From: Globodera rostochiensis
Lineage: Eukaryota > Nematoda > Chromadorea > Rhabditida > Heteroderidae
Direction of reading: 5' to 3'
Length of the DNA stretch: 64,000 nucleotides
Assembly: GCA_018350325.1 (NCBI GenBank)
Contig: JAEVLN010000001.1
Location: 4,555,254 to 4,619,253 of the forward strand
Below are positions 43,717-59,228 of this stretch, one piece after another (within the stretch, counting starts at the first letter, position 1; the number at the start of each line of letters is the position of its first letter). The notes beneath the pieces were generated by a model. It was not told the DNA's origin and ran no database searches. It worked only from the letters and a program-made list of their open reading frames with translations. The position numbers and the translations under genes were made by a program.

Positions 43717-45028
43717 ATGAAGGATTCTCCTATCCAAAGCACTCACTCGAACTTTTGTGCTAATCCGGCAGTAGAAAACACCAAATTTTCGCTGCTGTTT
43801 CAACTAGAACAGCGAAAGGTTGTGAAATTGGAGAGAGAGAATAGGGCGTTGCTGGAGAGGGTCAACAACCTTTTGAGCCAAGACGATGAGGCGAGAATTG
43901 AACTTTTGGTGGCTGACAAAACGCGGGTAAATATTTGTTTTGCGTTTTTCGGTTTTAAGAAATTCCTTTGAAGCGGAAGCTCGTCCAACTCCGAGCCATA
44001 ACCGAACGTACGATGAAATCGCTGGAATCAGGCTTAAATGAGTTCCAAACATTTGTCGATGACATCGACGAAACGTAAGGTTTTGCCTTAAACAAAAACC
44101 AAATTTATTGAATTAACAAGGCCTCAGCAGGGCCGTAGCGTGGGGGGGGGCCCTCCCCCTGAAAATAACCACCGTCTATTCAGAATGAACGAGGAGGAAC
44201 GACGTGGGGCGCTGCGGCCATTGAAAATTGACACAACGGACGATAAGAATGAACGCATTTTAAACAATTTCAGTCCGAAACTCAAGAGAAGTTGTCTTTG
44301 TCTCTTTTCGTTGGGCTAATTGTCCCAACACGACTCAGTTCCCGAATCTCCGATGGTTTCGTCGTCCACCGCAACTTCCAAACTTGGATCGATCTTAGAG
44401 TCAATTCACAAAGGAATGGAGGAGGAGGAGAAGGAAAAAGAGGACGACGAAAGAGTTGAAGAAACTGTGGACGAGACGCTTCTTCTTGACGTAATGGAGA
44501 CGAGTGGGGTCGATAACGAGAACGCCTTGAAGTCTGTGGGAGCCGAACAGAAGGATGAAGAGCAGCAGAGCGAGAAAGGGAAACAACCGAAAAATGAACC
44601 GGGTTCATCCGTCACTTTGCGCCAGCGACCGTCCGCAATAAAACTTGTGCTGAAAACCAAGAAACAGACCGACGGTGAGCTGTTCCGTCTAATCAATTCC
44701 GAAATATAGCAGAAGGCTAACAGCAAAGGGAAAAAACCCGGGCCGAGTCTTTTATTTTGAGTCCCACCCACCGGCGATTACCATTTTGTCTATTTTTACT
44801 GCATTTGTCCCCCACATTTCAGTTGCAACTTACAACTCGGGCGACAGAACGCCCGTGCCCGTGCCCGTTGACGACAGTCGCTCGTTTTTCGCCGCTTCAT
44901 TCGATCCTTCTACGTCGCTTTCCGACAGCACTTCCGCATCGGCACGGCCGAAACGCGCAGCTGCCACCAAAATTGGGTCGTACCAATTGCCGTCGTTGAG
45001 CAAGAAAATGCGCAGAGACAATAATTAA
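43717..45028 (+). CDS. sgo-1: Shugoshin (centromeric cohesin protector)
   Basis: Protects centromeric cohesin in meiosis and mitosis by recruiting PP2A. Exons 43717-43926, 43974-44074, 44184-44290, 44339-44674, 44823-45028 give about 319 aa with all phases consistent. The N-terminus is a coiled coil (FQLEQRKVVKLERENRALLE, RVNNLLSQDDEARIELL), the usual dimer/PP2A site. The middle is acidic and low in complexity (EEEEKEKEDDERVEETVDE). Near the C-terminus RPKRAAATKIGSYQLPSLSK followed by KMRR matches the shugoshin C-motif, a basic patch with the SY-x-x-PSL-x-x-K-x-RR pattern that binds phospho-H2A in other species. Both diagnostic parts are in the expected places. The intron 44075-44183 holds a fragment resembling the end of the MITE in the Ste24 gene. 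Confidence 0.85.
44131..44164 (+). repeat. MITE terminal fragment in sgo-1 intron
   Basis: CAGGGCCGTAGCGTGGGG followed by G and C runs resembles the CAGGGGCGTAGCCAG end of the element at 24391-24671. A similar ggGGGCGTAGCCATGG-type word lies in the phf-10 intron near 8688-8704. Short, so family membership is tentative. Confidence 0.4.
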
Positions 45029-45411
45029 GAATGGTTTAATGTGGAATTTTGGAACTTTAAGTTTTTGCTCAAATCTCATACTTGAAGTACATTGGCATTT
45101 TCCAGAAAAATGAATTTTTTGATTGAAATTCGGATCAAAGCTAATAAATGCATTGATTTTGCTTTACCCGTCCTTTTTTGTCGGTGTTGGCTGGTTCCAA
45201 TATATTTACCTTTCGATGTTTTTTGGCCAGAAAAGCATAGATCTGGCGCTATTACGATAAACAGCATTTTACTTTTCAAAATCCAAATTTTTGTTTACCG
45301 GTTAAATTAGAGAATTCCAGAGCACTCTGGGTTGGTTGGTTCATTGGAATTTAAGACAAAAAAAGAGTTAAATACCCCCCCCCCTTTCTTCTAACAGTCG
45401 TCGTTCCCCAA
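45029..45411. other. Convergent intergenic region
   Basis: Between sgo-1 and the GPCR gene. AT-rich with one C run near 45377. Nothing recognised. Confidence 0.5.
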
Positions 45412-48267
45412 TCATCGCGTCTTCATCTCTAAATTGGTGTCTTCGCTCTCCTCCTCTTCTCTCACTCTCTCCGAATTCTCTTCCATCCTTTTCTTTCTTA
45501 ACAATGGACGGACATAAATGTGCGGCGGCGATGGGTTGCTGTTTGTTGTACCGTTGTCCTCATAGCCGCCATTGCTTGGAACTATTTTCACCTCGGCTAA
45601 ATAGCAGCTGCTGATCCCGGCAGTTAGGGTCGGATGGTGCCGAGGCACCGATGGAGGGGAGCTTTGACAGCAGGCCTTCAATTTGATGAGGAATTAAGGC
45701 CCGAAAGACTCCCCCAGCAGAGACTTTTGACGAGGAGAAGAGTCTCTGCTGCTGATTGGACGAGCCTCGACTTCTGCCGCCCTCGTGCCCTCCTCCGTCC
45801 TCGTCGCAGCCGCTGTCCCAGTCTTCCCCTTCCCGCCTCTCACTGGTGGGCATACGGGCACAACGGATCAGCAACGGACAGTTGCAAGAACAGTGGCAGA
45901 AGTGGTGGTGGTCCGGGGGCAACCAAACCGGAGAGTCCGCCACCGCTAGGCCTAATGTCTTTGGTGGATTAGCGGACCGACCCCCGCAGTCTGGTCTCTC
46001 ACCTCCCATTACTTCTTCAATCACTTTCCCTTTCCTATCACTCCACAGTCTGGTCTCTCACCTCCCATTACTTCTCCAATCACTTTCCCTTTCCGATCAC
46101 TCCCCAGTCTGGTCTCTCACCTCCCATTACTTCTCCATTTCCCTTTCCGATCACTCCCCAGTCTGGTCTCTCACCTCCCATTACTTCTCCAATCACTTTC
46201 CCTTTCCGATCACTCACCCCCCCCTAAATATTCCCACCTTTTGCTCGCTTCTCCGGCATTTCTTTTCCGATGCCCCCGTTCTTCCGTTCGTCCGGCCCTT
46301 CCGTTTCATTCTCTTCCCTTTTTGGGGTTAGTCTTATGCAGAGAAAGCGTTGGCGGATGTTGTCTTTGGTGCGTACAAAATGCATTCTGTTTAAATAAAG
46401 ATTAAATCATTTTGACATTGGCCGATATACGAACAGGAAAACTTCTCGGTAGTCGCTGTTGAAGATCAACTAATTGGATGACAGTAATTTATTATACTTT
46501 TTACGGTAATTGCAAAGACTAATTATACATAAATGACGCAGTTGACGGATGAATTGAAGATGACCAAAAAATTGCTGGCATCAGAAAGAAGGTTGAGAAG
46601 AAGGGCATCCGGTTCGAAGAATGTTTCGATCAGATTTACAATCAGTGCGAGTGTGTTGCAACACAGAAACAGCACGACAACCTAAATAAGACATTACTAA
46701 CAAATATGCGGGATACAAATCAGCTCATTTGTCAGTATTGGGTCCCAGTTTTGACACGACAAACCATGATCATTGTGATGGTCTCATCCGAGCCGGGGGT
46801 GGCCTTCGGAAGTGGTGGAAATTGGGCTAAAGTCCCGCCCAAAAGTGCGGCCGCAATGTGAGGCTGCGGCTGATATCTCTGGGAGTTGCGTTGGAAGCCG
46901 TAATGTCGGCGGAGACTGTGCTGAGCCCCCCGGGGAAAACTCGACCGGCGAAGTTTGCTACTTTTGTTAGCACTGATCGACCCTTTCGAGTCGGACGAGT
47001 GGGGCTTTTTGTGTTGGCCGGCTTTGACCGGGATGGAGGAAACCGAGCAGTTGCTGATCAATCGGAGGTGTTCTTCAGTTGCGAAACTATCGCAAATTCA
47101 CCTTTTCTTCTTCTTCCGAATTTGATTTGCTTCCACCGATTTGCGCCAAATGATGAGCAAATTGAGGAAGAGCAGCACAGAGAAAGGAAGCACGGTCATG
47201 ACGATCATGTACAGGTAAACTGACGGGAATTTAATCGTCCCCCGGGGGGGGGGGGGAAGTACCATTATAAATAGTGTTGATGGTGAAAAAGAGAGTTGTA
47301 GGGCAAATCTCGACGATCATCTCCTTGAAACAAAAAGTCCGTTGCTTGAGGGCACTGCCTTCTCCCAATTCCAAAAAACCTTGCTGCCCTCGTGGATGCA
47401 ATGGCGCAAATTGAACTGCGGAAAGCGCAAGGAGTTGTACAGCACGGAACCCAGCACAATCCAGCCAACAATTCGTTGTGCCCGTTTCACCGTGCAGTGC
47501 CATTTGGCCTTGGGACGCCAACAGACCTAAAAATTTAGCCGAGAATTGACGCAAAAAACAAATGAACATTTGCACATACGCAAACGTAACAGTCAAAAGC
47601 AGCAGCGACGGTGAAGTAAATGGAGCAGGACTGGGCCATGTAGCCTAAGGGCGACAGGGCAATTTGGCACAATGCCTAATTAACAAATTGAGGGTACCAA
47701 ATGGGAGTGTGTACACGGTGGTGTATGGAGCTTGGACAAGTTGTGGGATGTAGGAACGAGCTAAATCAATATTGGGTAAGGAAAGGTGCCGAAGGCGGGG
47801 TGCGGTAAGACCGGAGTCAATCCAGAAGATGAACAGGCCGGTGATCACCACAAAGAAGTCGGAGCAGGCTAGGAACAACAAATAGGTGTTAGAGGAGTTC
47901 CTCATTCGGCAGCGCGAGTAAACAAAAACATTGACGATGTTGGTTATGACGCCGAAAGCGGAAAGGGAGGGGAGCATAATGATGATGACGATGTAGTTGA
48001 ACCAGGCGTACAGCGGCGAGTAGTCCTCGTGTTGGAGGTCCGAGCAGAAGCCTAATAATAAGCATGGAGGTTGGAAAATGGTGGCGGGGAGAAAGAAGGG
48101 AATTCACACATTCTGTGGCGTTGAACTCGTCCGACTGAGCAACCATTATACTGTAAGGGGAGGGGGTGTAGAGAAAAGAAGCCATCGATCTGATTGATTC
48201 ACCTAGGAAAGAAGGGAATGATGCCCGGAGTCTCGACAACCGTAAATCCCGTCGTTTCGTTGTCCAT
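45412..48267 (-). CDS. Rhodopsin-class peptide GPCR (FMRFamide-receptor-like)
   Basis: Seven-transmembrane receptor for a neuropeptide-like ligand at the plasma membrane. The ATG at 48267 starts a short extracellular tail (MDNETTGFTVVETPGIIPFF) with N-glycosylation sites NET and NAT. TM1-TM2 lie at about 48.04-47.8 kb (AWFNYIVIIIMLPSLSAFGV, NSSNTYLLFLACSDFFVVIT), TM3 at 47.64-47.57 kb ending FDCYVC, where DCY replaces the usual DRY, followed by VCWRPKAKWHCTVKRAQRIV into TM4. TM5 is at 47.2-47.1 kb (LYMIVMTVLPFSVLLFLNLL), a basic third loop at 47.05-46.74 kb ends SDETITMIM, and TM6-TM7 are at 46.68-46.52 kb (VVVLFLCCNTLALIVNLIE, NSSVNCVIY in place of NPxxY). A helix-8-like segment (KDNIRQRFLC) lies near 46.35 kb and the likely last exon ends at 45412. 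C-terminal exon boundaries are uncertain. Confidence 0.85.
45977..46215. repeat. ~60-bp minisatellite in the GPCR 3' part
   Basis: Four to five imperfect copies of a unit containing cagtctggtctctcacctcc (starts near 45979, 46046, 46106, 46159) followed by cattacttctccaatcac and tttccctttccgatcactcc. Copy lengths vary between 53 and 67 bp. It lies between the helix-8 exon and the last exon. Confidence 0.85.
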
Positions 48268-51200
48268 TCCCTCCGTTTGACTCACATAAGCTAATAGGTA
48301 CTTAAGAAGTATCCAAAATGCCTGCAGAAAATTGAAGTGAGAGTTGACATGAGAGAAGAATTAGCGGAATTGGGGCATTTCCAAGGGACGAGAGGAAAGG
48401 AACGACCAGTGGCAATTTGGCCCCAGCCAGGAATCCGCCTGACTCATCTCATCCCGGAGAGCCGGAGGGGGGGGGGGGGATGGATGGAAATAAAAAAGAA
48501 TTCGGAAGAAAAAAGGAGGGGGAGGGGGGGGGGGAGATGGCCGATGACGATTTTGGCACATTGGTTTTGAGCGGAAGGAGCCGAGAAGGGTGGCAGGGGG
48601 AGGGGGACGAAAGGGTGGCGAAGCCGAGGCAACTCTCCTGGGACAAATTTGACGAAGAAAGGAGAAGCGGAGGCGGGCGGGGGGGAGATGCAACCGATGG
48701 ATGCCGGAGGTCGTGACACCTTCTCAAACTTCCTTCTTTTTTTTGGCCATCAATAATTCCCAATTCCCCAAAATTCGCTTACCGTCGCTAATCACTTTTT
48801 TCGTTGCCGCAGGCCATCCGTTTTGTGTGAGAAGTTGAAACGACAGTTTTGAGCTGATCAGAATTATTGGTTTGTGATCAGCAATTTGAAGATCGATCTT
48901 CCAATGTTTCAGTAAAAATGAACAGAAGTAAAATGATGGAATTTGACTCGAGAATTCGTTGGATTCCGACTGTGTTGCTTGTTGTGATGGCCCCAATTGT
49001 CCGTTCCGTTTGTCTGTTGTTTTGTTGGGGGGGGGCGTTTGGAGGGGCGAATCTGCCGAGAAAAAACCGAAAATGTGCCAATTGTTCAATGGAAATGGCG
49101 CAAAAAACTAATGACAAATTGGTGAATAAAAGGGAAAAGGGGGGAGGGAATCACTGGCGTCAAAGATCGCACTTTGAAAAGAGGTAAAACGAAAAGCGTA
49201 AGGAGAAGCAATTGTCTGAAAGGGGGGGGGGGGAGGGGGGGGGGTGCACTATAAGGAGAAGTCTCATAAGAATTAGGACTCTTTTGTCAAAAAAGTCACA
49301 TTCCACAAAAGGTTCTAAGTTTTTATGAGGAAGAAGGGCCTTAGTTTTAAGTGTTCAATTCGTTTTCGATTTTGTAAAAACAAAATTTTCTAAAAAAATA
49401 CTCAAAAAAACAAATGAAACGGCACAGAAAGAAGGACAGATGGACGAGGGAAGAGGGCAATTTGTTGAATATTTGTTTGGTTATGCAAATGACAGAATGG
49501 GCGAATAATGGGGGGGGGGGAAGCATTCGTTGACAAATAATGCTTTTCCATTTGTTTAATTTTACAAAATATTTAAATTAGCAACTTTAATATTAGCCTG
49601 TCCTGCCCTTCTCTCCTTCCTATTCAATCGGAGTTTTTCTCATGACAACGATTAAATTAATTTTTCGTTATTTATTTTGCGTCATTAGCGCAAAAACCCC
49701 CAAATGGGGAGGAAATGAGCAAAAATAAAGGGGAAATTGGGGGGCTAAGGGCACAAAAAGTCAAAGAAAGAGTTGTCACAAAAAGGCTGTGGGAGAATCA
49801 AATGAAAATGCAAATTTTTGAGAAAACGGAAATTGCAAAAAAAAACTTTGGAATATTCCAGACTTTGGGGGAAGGGCCACAAAAAAAGGGCAAAATTCGG
49901 TGAATTAACCAATAAAAGGCAATTGGCCACCCAAATTTGTGGAGGTTAATTGGGGGCCGCCGAAAAGTCGGCGGTGGGAAACGAAGTCAAATGGCGCAAT
50001 CGGTGCCACAAATGCCATGCCATCCGCCCATTCTTTCCCAACAAGCCAAACCCAAAGCTTTTCCTTTCACTCATTCAAAGAAAAAATTGGCAATTTGACG
50101 ATAAAAAAGGGGGGCAAAAAAAGCGATTGATTCACCGTCAGAAGTCAGTGGGTGACCGCGCAGCAAAGTTGGCGCTGTTGCTGAATAATTCTTTTGGGAA
50201 AATGACCCTTATAAAATAATTGGGTTGGTGTGCCTTAAAACTTCTGCCAAATCAAACAAAAATGTGTCTGTCCATGCTAAAAAAGGGCGTCCGCGTCTCG
50301 GGTCTCTAATTAAGCAGAAAAATAATCCCTGGGGGGGGGAAACATTTCTGAGTTCATTTGCGTGATAATAATCAAAGAAATGTTTGCTTTGGCGATATAA
50401 CTAACTTGTTTGTTCCACGAAGGACCAAAAGAGCGAAGGAGGAATTCTTTTGTGGCCAAAGCTAACCGAGCGAGACCAAAGCCTTCTCGAGTCAAGGACA
50501 AAGCCTCGGGGCATGGAGGCTGATTTTGGCGGATTGTTGCTTATAAGGGCTTCACAACGAAATAATGCAAAACCGAAAAGACGGGAATCCCTTTCATTTT
50601 CCCGCCAAAAATGAGTCCTTTGAATTGTACAAATGGCGGCGGCTTGTTGGGAGACAAAAGTGCCGTGGCATTTGGGTGGTCGTCGGTCGGAGGCGTCTGG
50701 CTGTCCTTCTTCCAAATCCATGCAAATTGAAATGCTATGCCATTGTTGCCGACAAAAGGACCATTTTTTGTTTTCTCTAATGGTCCCTTTCCCTCGCCCG
50801 CCACTTCTTCCCTCAAACCGTCCTGAATATGGAATGAATGACGCTATGCAAATTGCTTTATTTAAATAAACCCATTTCATTCTTTCCCTCTTCAGCAAAT
50901 GACCCAACTCACTAATTCATAAAGCCAGACGGAGGAAGTAAGCAAAAAGAGTGGACAACCGCCAGCCGAGTGGCCGTTCGGCCATCAATGCCCTTCCCTT
51001 ATCCCCCCCGCCCGTCCTTATTCTTAGGCTTCTGCTGGGAACTGGCCCATCCATCACCCATCGGTCTCGCGAAGTGCAAACAAAAGACAACGAAGCGGAC
51101 GCCCGGGGGGGGGGGAGGACGCCGGGGGGGGGGACGCCGGGGGGGGGGGGGGTGGACGACGGACTGTCCATCGTCGTCTTCTTCCGATCAGCAAGTCCCG

Positions 51201-51345
51201 ACCGACAGAAAAAGTCGATTTTGCTCTTCCTTATTCTCGGTTTCTCTTCCTTCCTGCTGCTTTTTCTTCACCAACAACATCAGCCAGCCATCCCATCTCC
51301 GTATTCCCTCCTCCTCCTCCTCATTCCTTCCACAAACTTCCGGAG
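48268..51345. other. Long intergenic region
   Basis: No gene supported in 3 kb. G runs near 48470, 48525, 49225, 49510, 51108-51150 open biased frames. Several 90-170-codon minus-strand frames (48449-48763, 48724-49089, 50401-50907) show no family-like motif or exon structure and I do not annotate them. The end carries the promoter of the ShKT gene. Confidence 0.5.
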
Positions 51346-51656
51346 ATGCGCTTCCCTCCCCTTCCTCATCCCTTCCTCATCATCCTGGGCCTTCTTCCCT
51401 CAGTTTTATTCTTCGGCAGTGCCCAACTCCAACTCGATTTCCCCCCGCTGGAAGACCATGGACGCCATCACCCGTCATTGATGGGCCCCTGTCTGGACAG
51501 AGGTGGTAGGCAAAAGTTGTAAGGCTCGGAATAAATTCGCAATTTTACGATCCGTATGAAGGGCAATTCTGTGACAAGCTAAAGCGCTTTTGCAATGACT
51601 TCAAATACCAAACTCTGATCAACAAGGAATGCAGAGCGACCTGTGGGCGGTGCTGA
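51346..51656 (+). CDS. Small secreted ShKT-domain peptide
   Basis: Two exons, 51346-51502 and 51562-51656, about 83 aa. The N-terminus is a signal peptide (HPFLIILGLLPSVLFFGSAQ). The mature part has six cysteines in the ShKT (SXC) pattern: CLD in exon 1, then GQFCDKLKRFC and ECRATCGRC at the C-terminus. The family is named after a sea anemone potassium-channel blocker, but in nematodes it is very common in secreted enzymes, cuticle and secretion proteins, and most members are not toxins. The spacing after the third cysteine lacks the usual cysteine at mid-domain, so the fold is a short variant. The acceptor (tatgaag) is weak but is the only one that keeps the c-terminal CxxxCxxC frame. Confidence 0.7.
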
Positions 51657-52219
51657 CCGATTGAAAAATCCAATCGATCACTTTCAGTTACGCTTCAATT
51701 TTAGTTTTATTTCTTTAAAATGAAGCATAATATTTTGATCATTACCTAAATTAATATATTCATCATTTTCTGCTTGGTTTTCATCTAAAACACAAATAAT
51801 GCTCGGCAAAATCATTGTCTCACAAATCAGTTACATCGCTAACTTTGCTTGCGGCTACTGTATATTCAAAAATTTAAATGGAATGATAACATTTAACAAA
51901 GTTTTGAAACGATAACATTTAATTCAAAATAAAATGACAGACGGACAGAGACGGAGACGGCGAACTAAACGTGTTATCCTTCATTCATTCTTTCGCTGCA
52001 TAATATTGATTGCTTTTGTCTTTTTGCTCTACAATTCATCTTTAATAACGAAATAGCAATTTGAGCTTCTTCTGTCGGTTAAATAAAAGTTTCCGATTAT
52101 CATTAGGCCGAATAGAAGACAAAACGATTCTTGAGTTGACTTCACGCCAAAACATCTTAATTTAGCATTAGTAGAAGTTCATTTCTCTGAATTCTTTTCG
52201 ACTACCATTATTTGTAAAG
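51657..52219. other. AT-rich intergenic region
   Basis: Spacer between two plus-strand genes. No gene or repeat recognised. Confidence 0.5.
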
Positions 52220-55751
<3,532 letters not shown>

Positions 55752-58700
55752 ATTGACGGACGAAGCGACGACTTATCGATCCAACTTTTGAAAGTTTTGG
55801 TTTTGAAAGGTGTCGGGGCAAGGTCGGACTTCCGTCCAAAACCACTAAGAGACCCGATTACAAAGTTTTTGGCTTTATTGCTTCGACGCCTTTTCGCCGT
55901 TTCTTTTAACCTAAAAAATTCTTTTCCACAAAAGCACCATTTTTAATTGTTTATGTCAATGTGTGTGTATGGTTGCTGCTTTTTATTTTGACAATTTCGC
56001 ATGATTTTCAATGGATTAATAAATCAAAAGTTCGGAGAAAGTCCATTCTTCGTCGCTGTGTTGTTTTGCACTCCTTGGCGTTTTGCTTTCTCCCCATTTT
56101 TTTCCATTTATTCCCCCCCCCCCCCCCCCCAAATGGAATCAAATCCCCCCAATTCAGTCGATCCTTGCCCCATCCGCCGTCCCTTTCATCTTCACTGACC
56201 TTAATTAAATTACCTAACTTTTACTTTTGTATGTTCTGTTTCTGTCCGTTCTGTTAACATTCCCTGACGATTTTATAGAAATTATTTCACATAGTTCTCT
56301 TCCTAATGGCAACGGTGGAGGAAACGACAGGCCCCCTCCCTGGAAAAGCTGGTTGATTTTTTAGGAACTGACTTTCGGGGTTTTTTGAATCCAATAAAAC
56401 ATCCCTTCCAAAAATTCACTGAATGGGATGAACTTATTCAATTTTTAGTTATAATTCGTCAAAAAAAAATGTGTGTAAAGCCTTCCAGAGAACTGGATTA
56501 GCGGGCATACCCACGGGGTTTAGCCTTGGGACTTTTTAAGTTTTGAGGAACTATTGAATCAACTAAATGGGATTTTCAGGAACTTTAAATCCAAACCCCA
56601 GGCTCAGTTATCCATTACTTAAGAAATGCTTACAGACTTTAAATGCCGTGGGCACTGAATTTATCCGCCCGTCTAAAAGGCCCAATAATATATATTTAAG
56701 CGCTTATCAAAGCCGGGAACTTTGCTTGCGGACGATTGTGCGATGTTTAAGCACAATTCCTAATTTGTGATTAATTACCCTTTTCAAATGATGAAGGTTG
56801 CCTAAAGTTCGTTCGCTTGTTCTGGTGAAACATTACCTCATTCTCTCCCAGCTCAGAGCCATTCATTCCATCAAATGACAAGCGAAGAAAGAGGAGAGGG
56901 AGGGGCAAAAAGGGTTAAAGACATTCATTCTCAAGGGGAAGAGGGGGGGTCATTAGGGACTAATTTGTGAGTGGGTGGATATGGAGGGCGGGGGGGGGGG
57001 TTCAGTTTATGGAGTGAAGGAGGGGGGGGGGGTCAGTTTATGAAGTGATCGGAGGGGGGGGGTCAGTTTATGGAGTGATCGGAGGGGGGGGGGGGGGGTC
57101 AGTTTATGGAGTGATCGGAGGGGGGGGGGAGGGGTTGATCGATGGTCAATGATCCTTTGGTCCAATTCTAAACCCTCCACTCGTTCGCTGTTTATTGCAA
57201 ATCATTCAACTTTTTTTCACTGAGCGATGTTTGAAAATTCCTGAATTTTGAATTTAGGACAAATCCCCGGGGCGCAAAATCCCTCCGCGGCTAATCCCCC
57301 GAAAGTCGCGACTTTTCGCCTGACCCACCATAAGCTTAGCTCTCCAAAGCCCACCCATTCGAAAATTCGTTCCCCCGTCCATTTCCTCCATTCTTTCCTT
57401 TCAATTCATTTTTAATCATTCCTCCTTTTTATAAACTTCCTTAACCCATTAATTGTCCAAACTTTCCCCATTTTCGCGCACATTTATTCATTTGTCCCCA
57501 AAAAACACTCGGTTCCAGCCACCACAAGACACATTCCTCATCATTTTCACCTTTTGCGTGGGAAATCGCGCGGAGAAACGACCACAGATGGAAGTGAACA
57601 GAAAGAAGCTTTGATGGGATGGGATGGAGGGGGGGGGGGGAAAGGAAACTGCGGAAAGGTGGACGAAGACCACCCAACAATTCCCTCCCTGAACGATCCA
57701 AACTCCCATCCTTTTTTTCAATTAATTAATCGGTTGAATGTTGCAGCACTTACTTAGGAATTTCTAATTGCCTTAAGGATTGATTGGTTGGTCAAAACCT
57801 TTCTCGATCAAAAAAGGCCAAACGCTTAGATGAGTCGCTCTCACCCATAGCCTTTCTTCCTCATCATGCACAGATTCCTCCCACCCCCGCCCATTCATCC
57901 CCCCCCCCCCCCCCTCCCATTGGAATTCCCTCAAAAGCTCCACAAAATTTCCTTCAATGCATTTTTTGTTGTGAGAGTCAAGCGAAGGATGGAAGGCTGA
58001 CGGTTGGTGGGAATGAGTTGCTGACGCCCATGCAAAAAGCGAGGGATGGAGCCAATTAGCTCGTCCTGTGACCCCAATCCTTGCGCCACGACGACGGACA
58101 CTTCCCCAATCGCTCAATTCCCCCCCCCCCCCCCCAAATGTCCGTTCTTCTCTCCCTCCAACATCCTCTTCATCCAGCCATTCCTATCGATGGCATTGTG
58201 CCATTGTCCCGATGAATTGTTGTCCCCATCTTCATCGCTGGATAAGAAAGGCTCTTCCACCGATCGGACCATTTCCCCTTGAAAATCAAATAAAAAAATC
58301 CAATTAATCGTTAGCAGCAGACAAGGCCATTAAAACAGCAATTTGCGTAGCATAAAAGGCAGGCAAAACCCCCGCTGTTTGTTTGGTTGGTTCATTTGGG
58401 CGCCGCCGTCTCCCCGCCGTTCTGATGGGAATTCCGCGCAATTGTTCAAAAGGACTAAAGGCTGATCATTTGCGGTTTTACGTTACGCAACGGAAAATGA
58501 AACAAAAAACGATTTGCCATTGCTTTTTGCTTCTTACAAATTAATTTAAAGAAATAAATGCAAATTTAAGAAAACGCATAACGTTAAATGGTTATGGGAC
58601 GCGAAAACGATTAGAACGCGCTTTTCCATTACCAGTTCGTGTGCAAATGTCTCCAATTCCCTTTCAGCTCCTCCCAAAAGCCCCCTCTCCCCTCCCTCCG

Positions 58701-59228
58701 GGGGATTTGTCCCCCCCCCCCCACTCCCCCCGGGGATTTGTCGAATGGAGAGAGGATCATTTGGGTATTCGTCTTTGAGTGAGTGGAAGCACAGTATGGC
58801 CATCTCACTTTCCGCTCTCATCAGTCCGTCCATTTCCGTTCTTTCTTTCTGTTCCTCCCCCATTTCCTTTCATCTGCGAAAGTTCGACTCCAACTCGACA
58901 AATCCCTTCCCAGAAGCCTCCCCGCCCGCCATGGGATCTTCCAAATCTGGCGGTTTTTCCGCTCCCTTTTCCCCCTTCATTCCGTCCGTCACATCAAAAA
59001 ACTCGCCCTAAAGCGCCATTATCCCTTCCCAAACTCCTCTCCCCCTATTGTCATGGTCATGGTCGTTGTCGTCGTTTGTGTTAAGCGCACAACAATCACT
59101 CCCCCCCACCCTCCCCCCCCCCGCCAACCCTTCCATCATCTCTTCCACACCCCCCCCCCCCCTCACTTCCTCCCATTTCCCTCTTTCTCTTCAACACGAA
59201 TTTATTTAAGTCTTTTTAGGGTTGTCCA
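55752..59228. other. Long low-complexity intergenic region
   Basis: No gene supported over 3.4 kb. It holds C runs (56116, 57900, 58120, 58710, 59100-59160), G runs (56990-57130, 57630) and T/A-rich stretches. Open frames of 80-150 codons here are compositional. The end is the upstream region of the DAAM gene. Confidence 0.55.
56990..57135. repeat. ~38-bp G-rich minisatellite
   Basis: Four copies of G-run followed by tcagtttatg-agtgatcgga (starts near 57001, 57032, 57063, 57099). The G runs vary between 8 and 15, so copy length varies. Confidence 0.85.

Noticed and set aside
45977..46215. CRISPR-like array
   Set aside because: Direct repeats vary in length, have no distinct spacers, and lie in a nematode gene; it is a minisatellite.
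48361..49187. Possible minus-strand gene upstream of the GPCR
   Set aside because: Proline-rich frames from C/G runs; the AT-rich frame 48724-49089 has no family-like motif.
50401..50907. 168-codon minus-strand frame
   Set aside because: No recognisable domain, overlapping open frames on the other strand, and no splice context.
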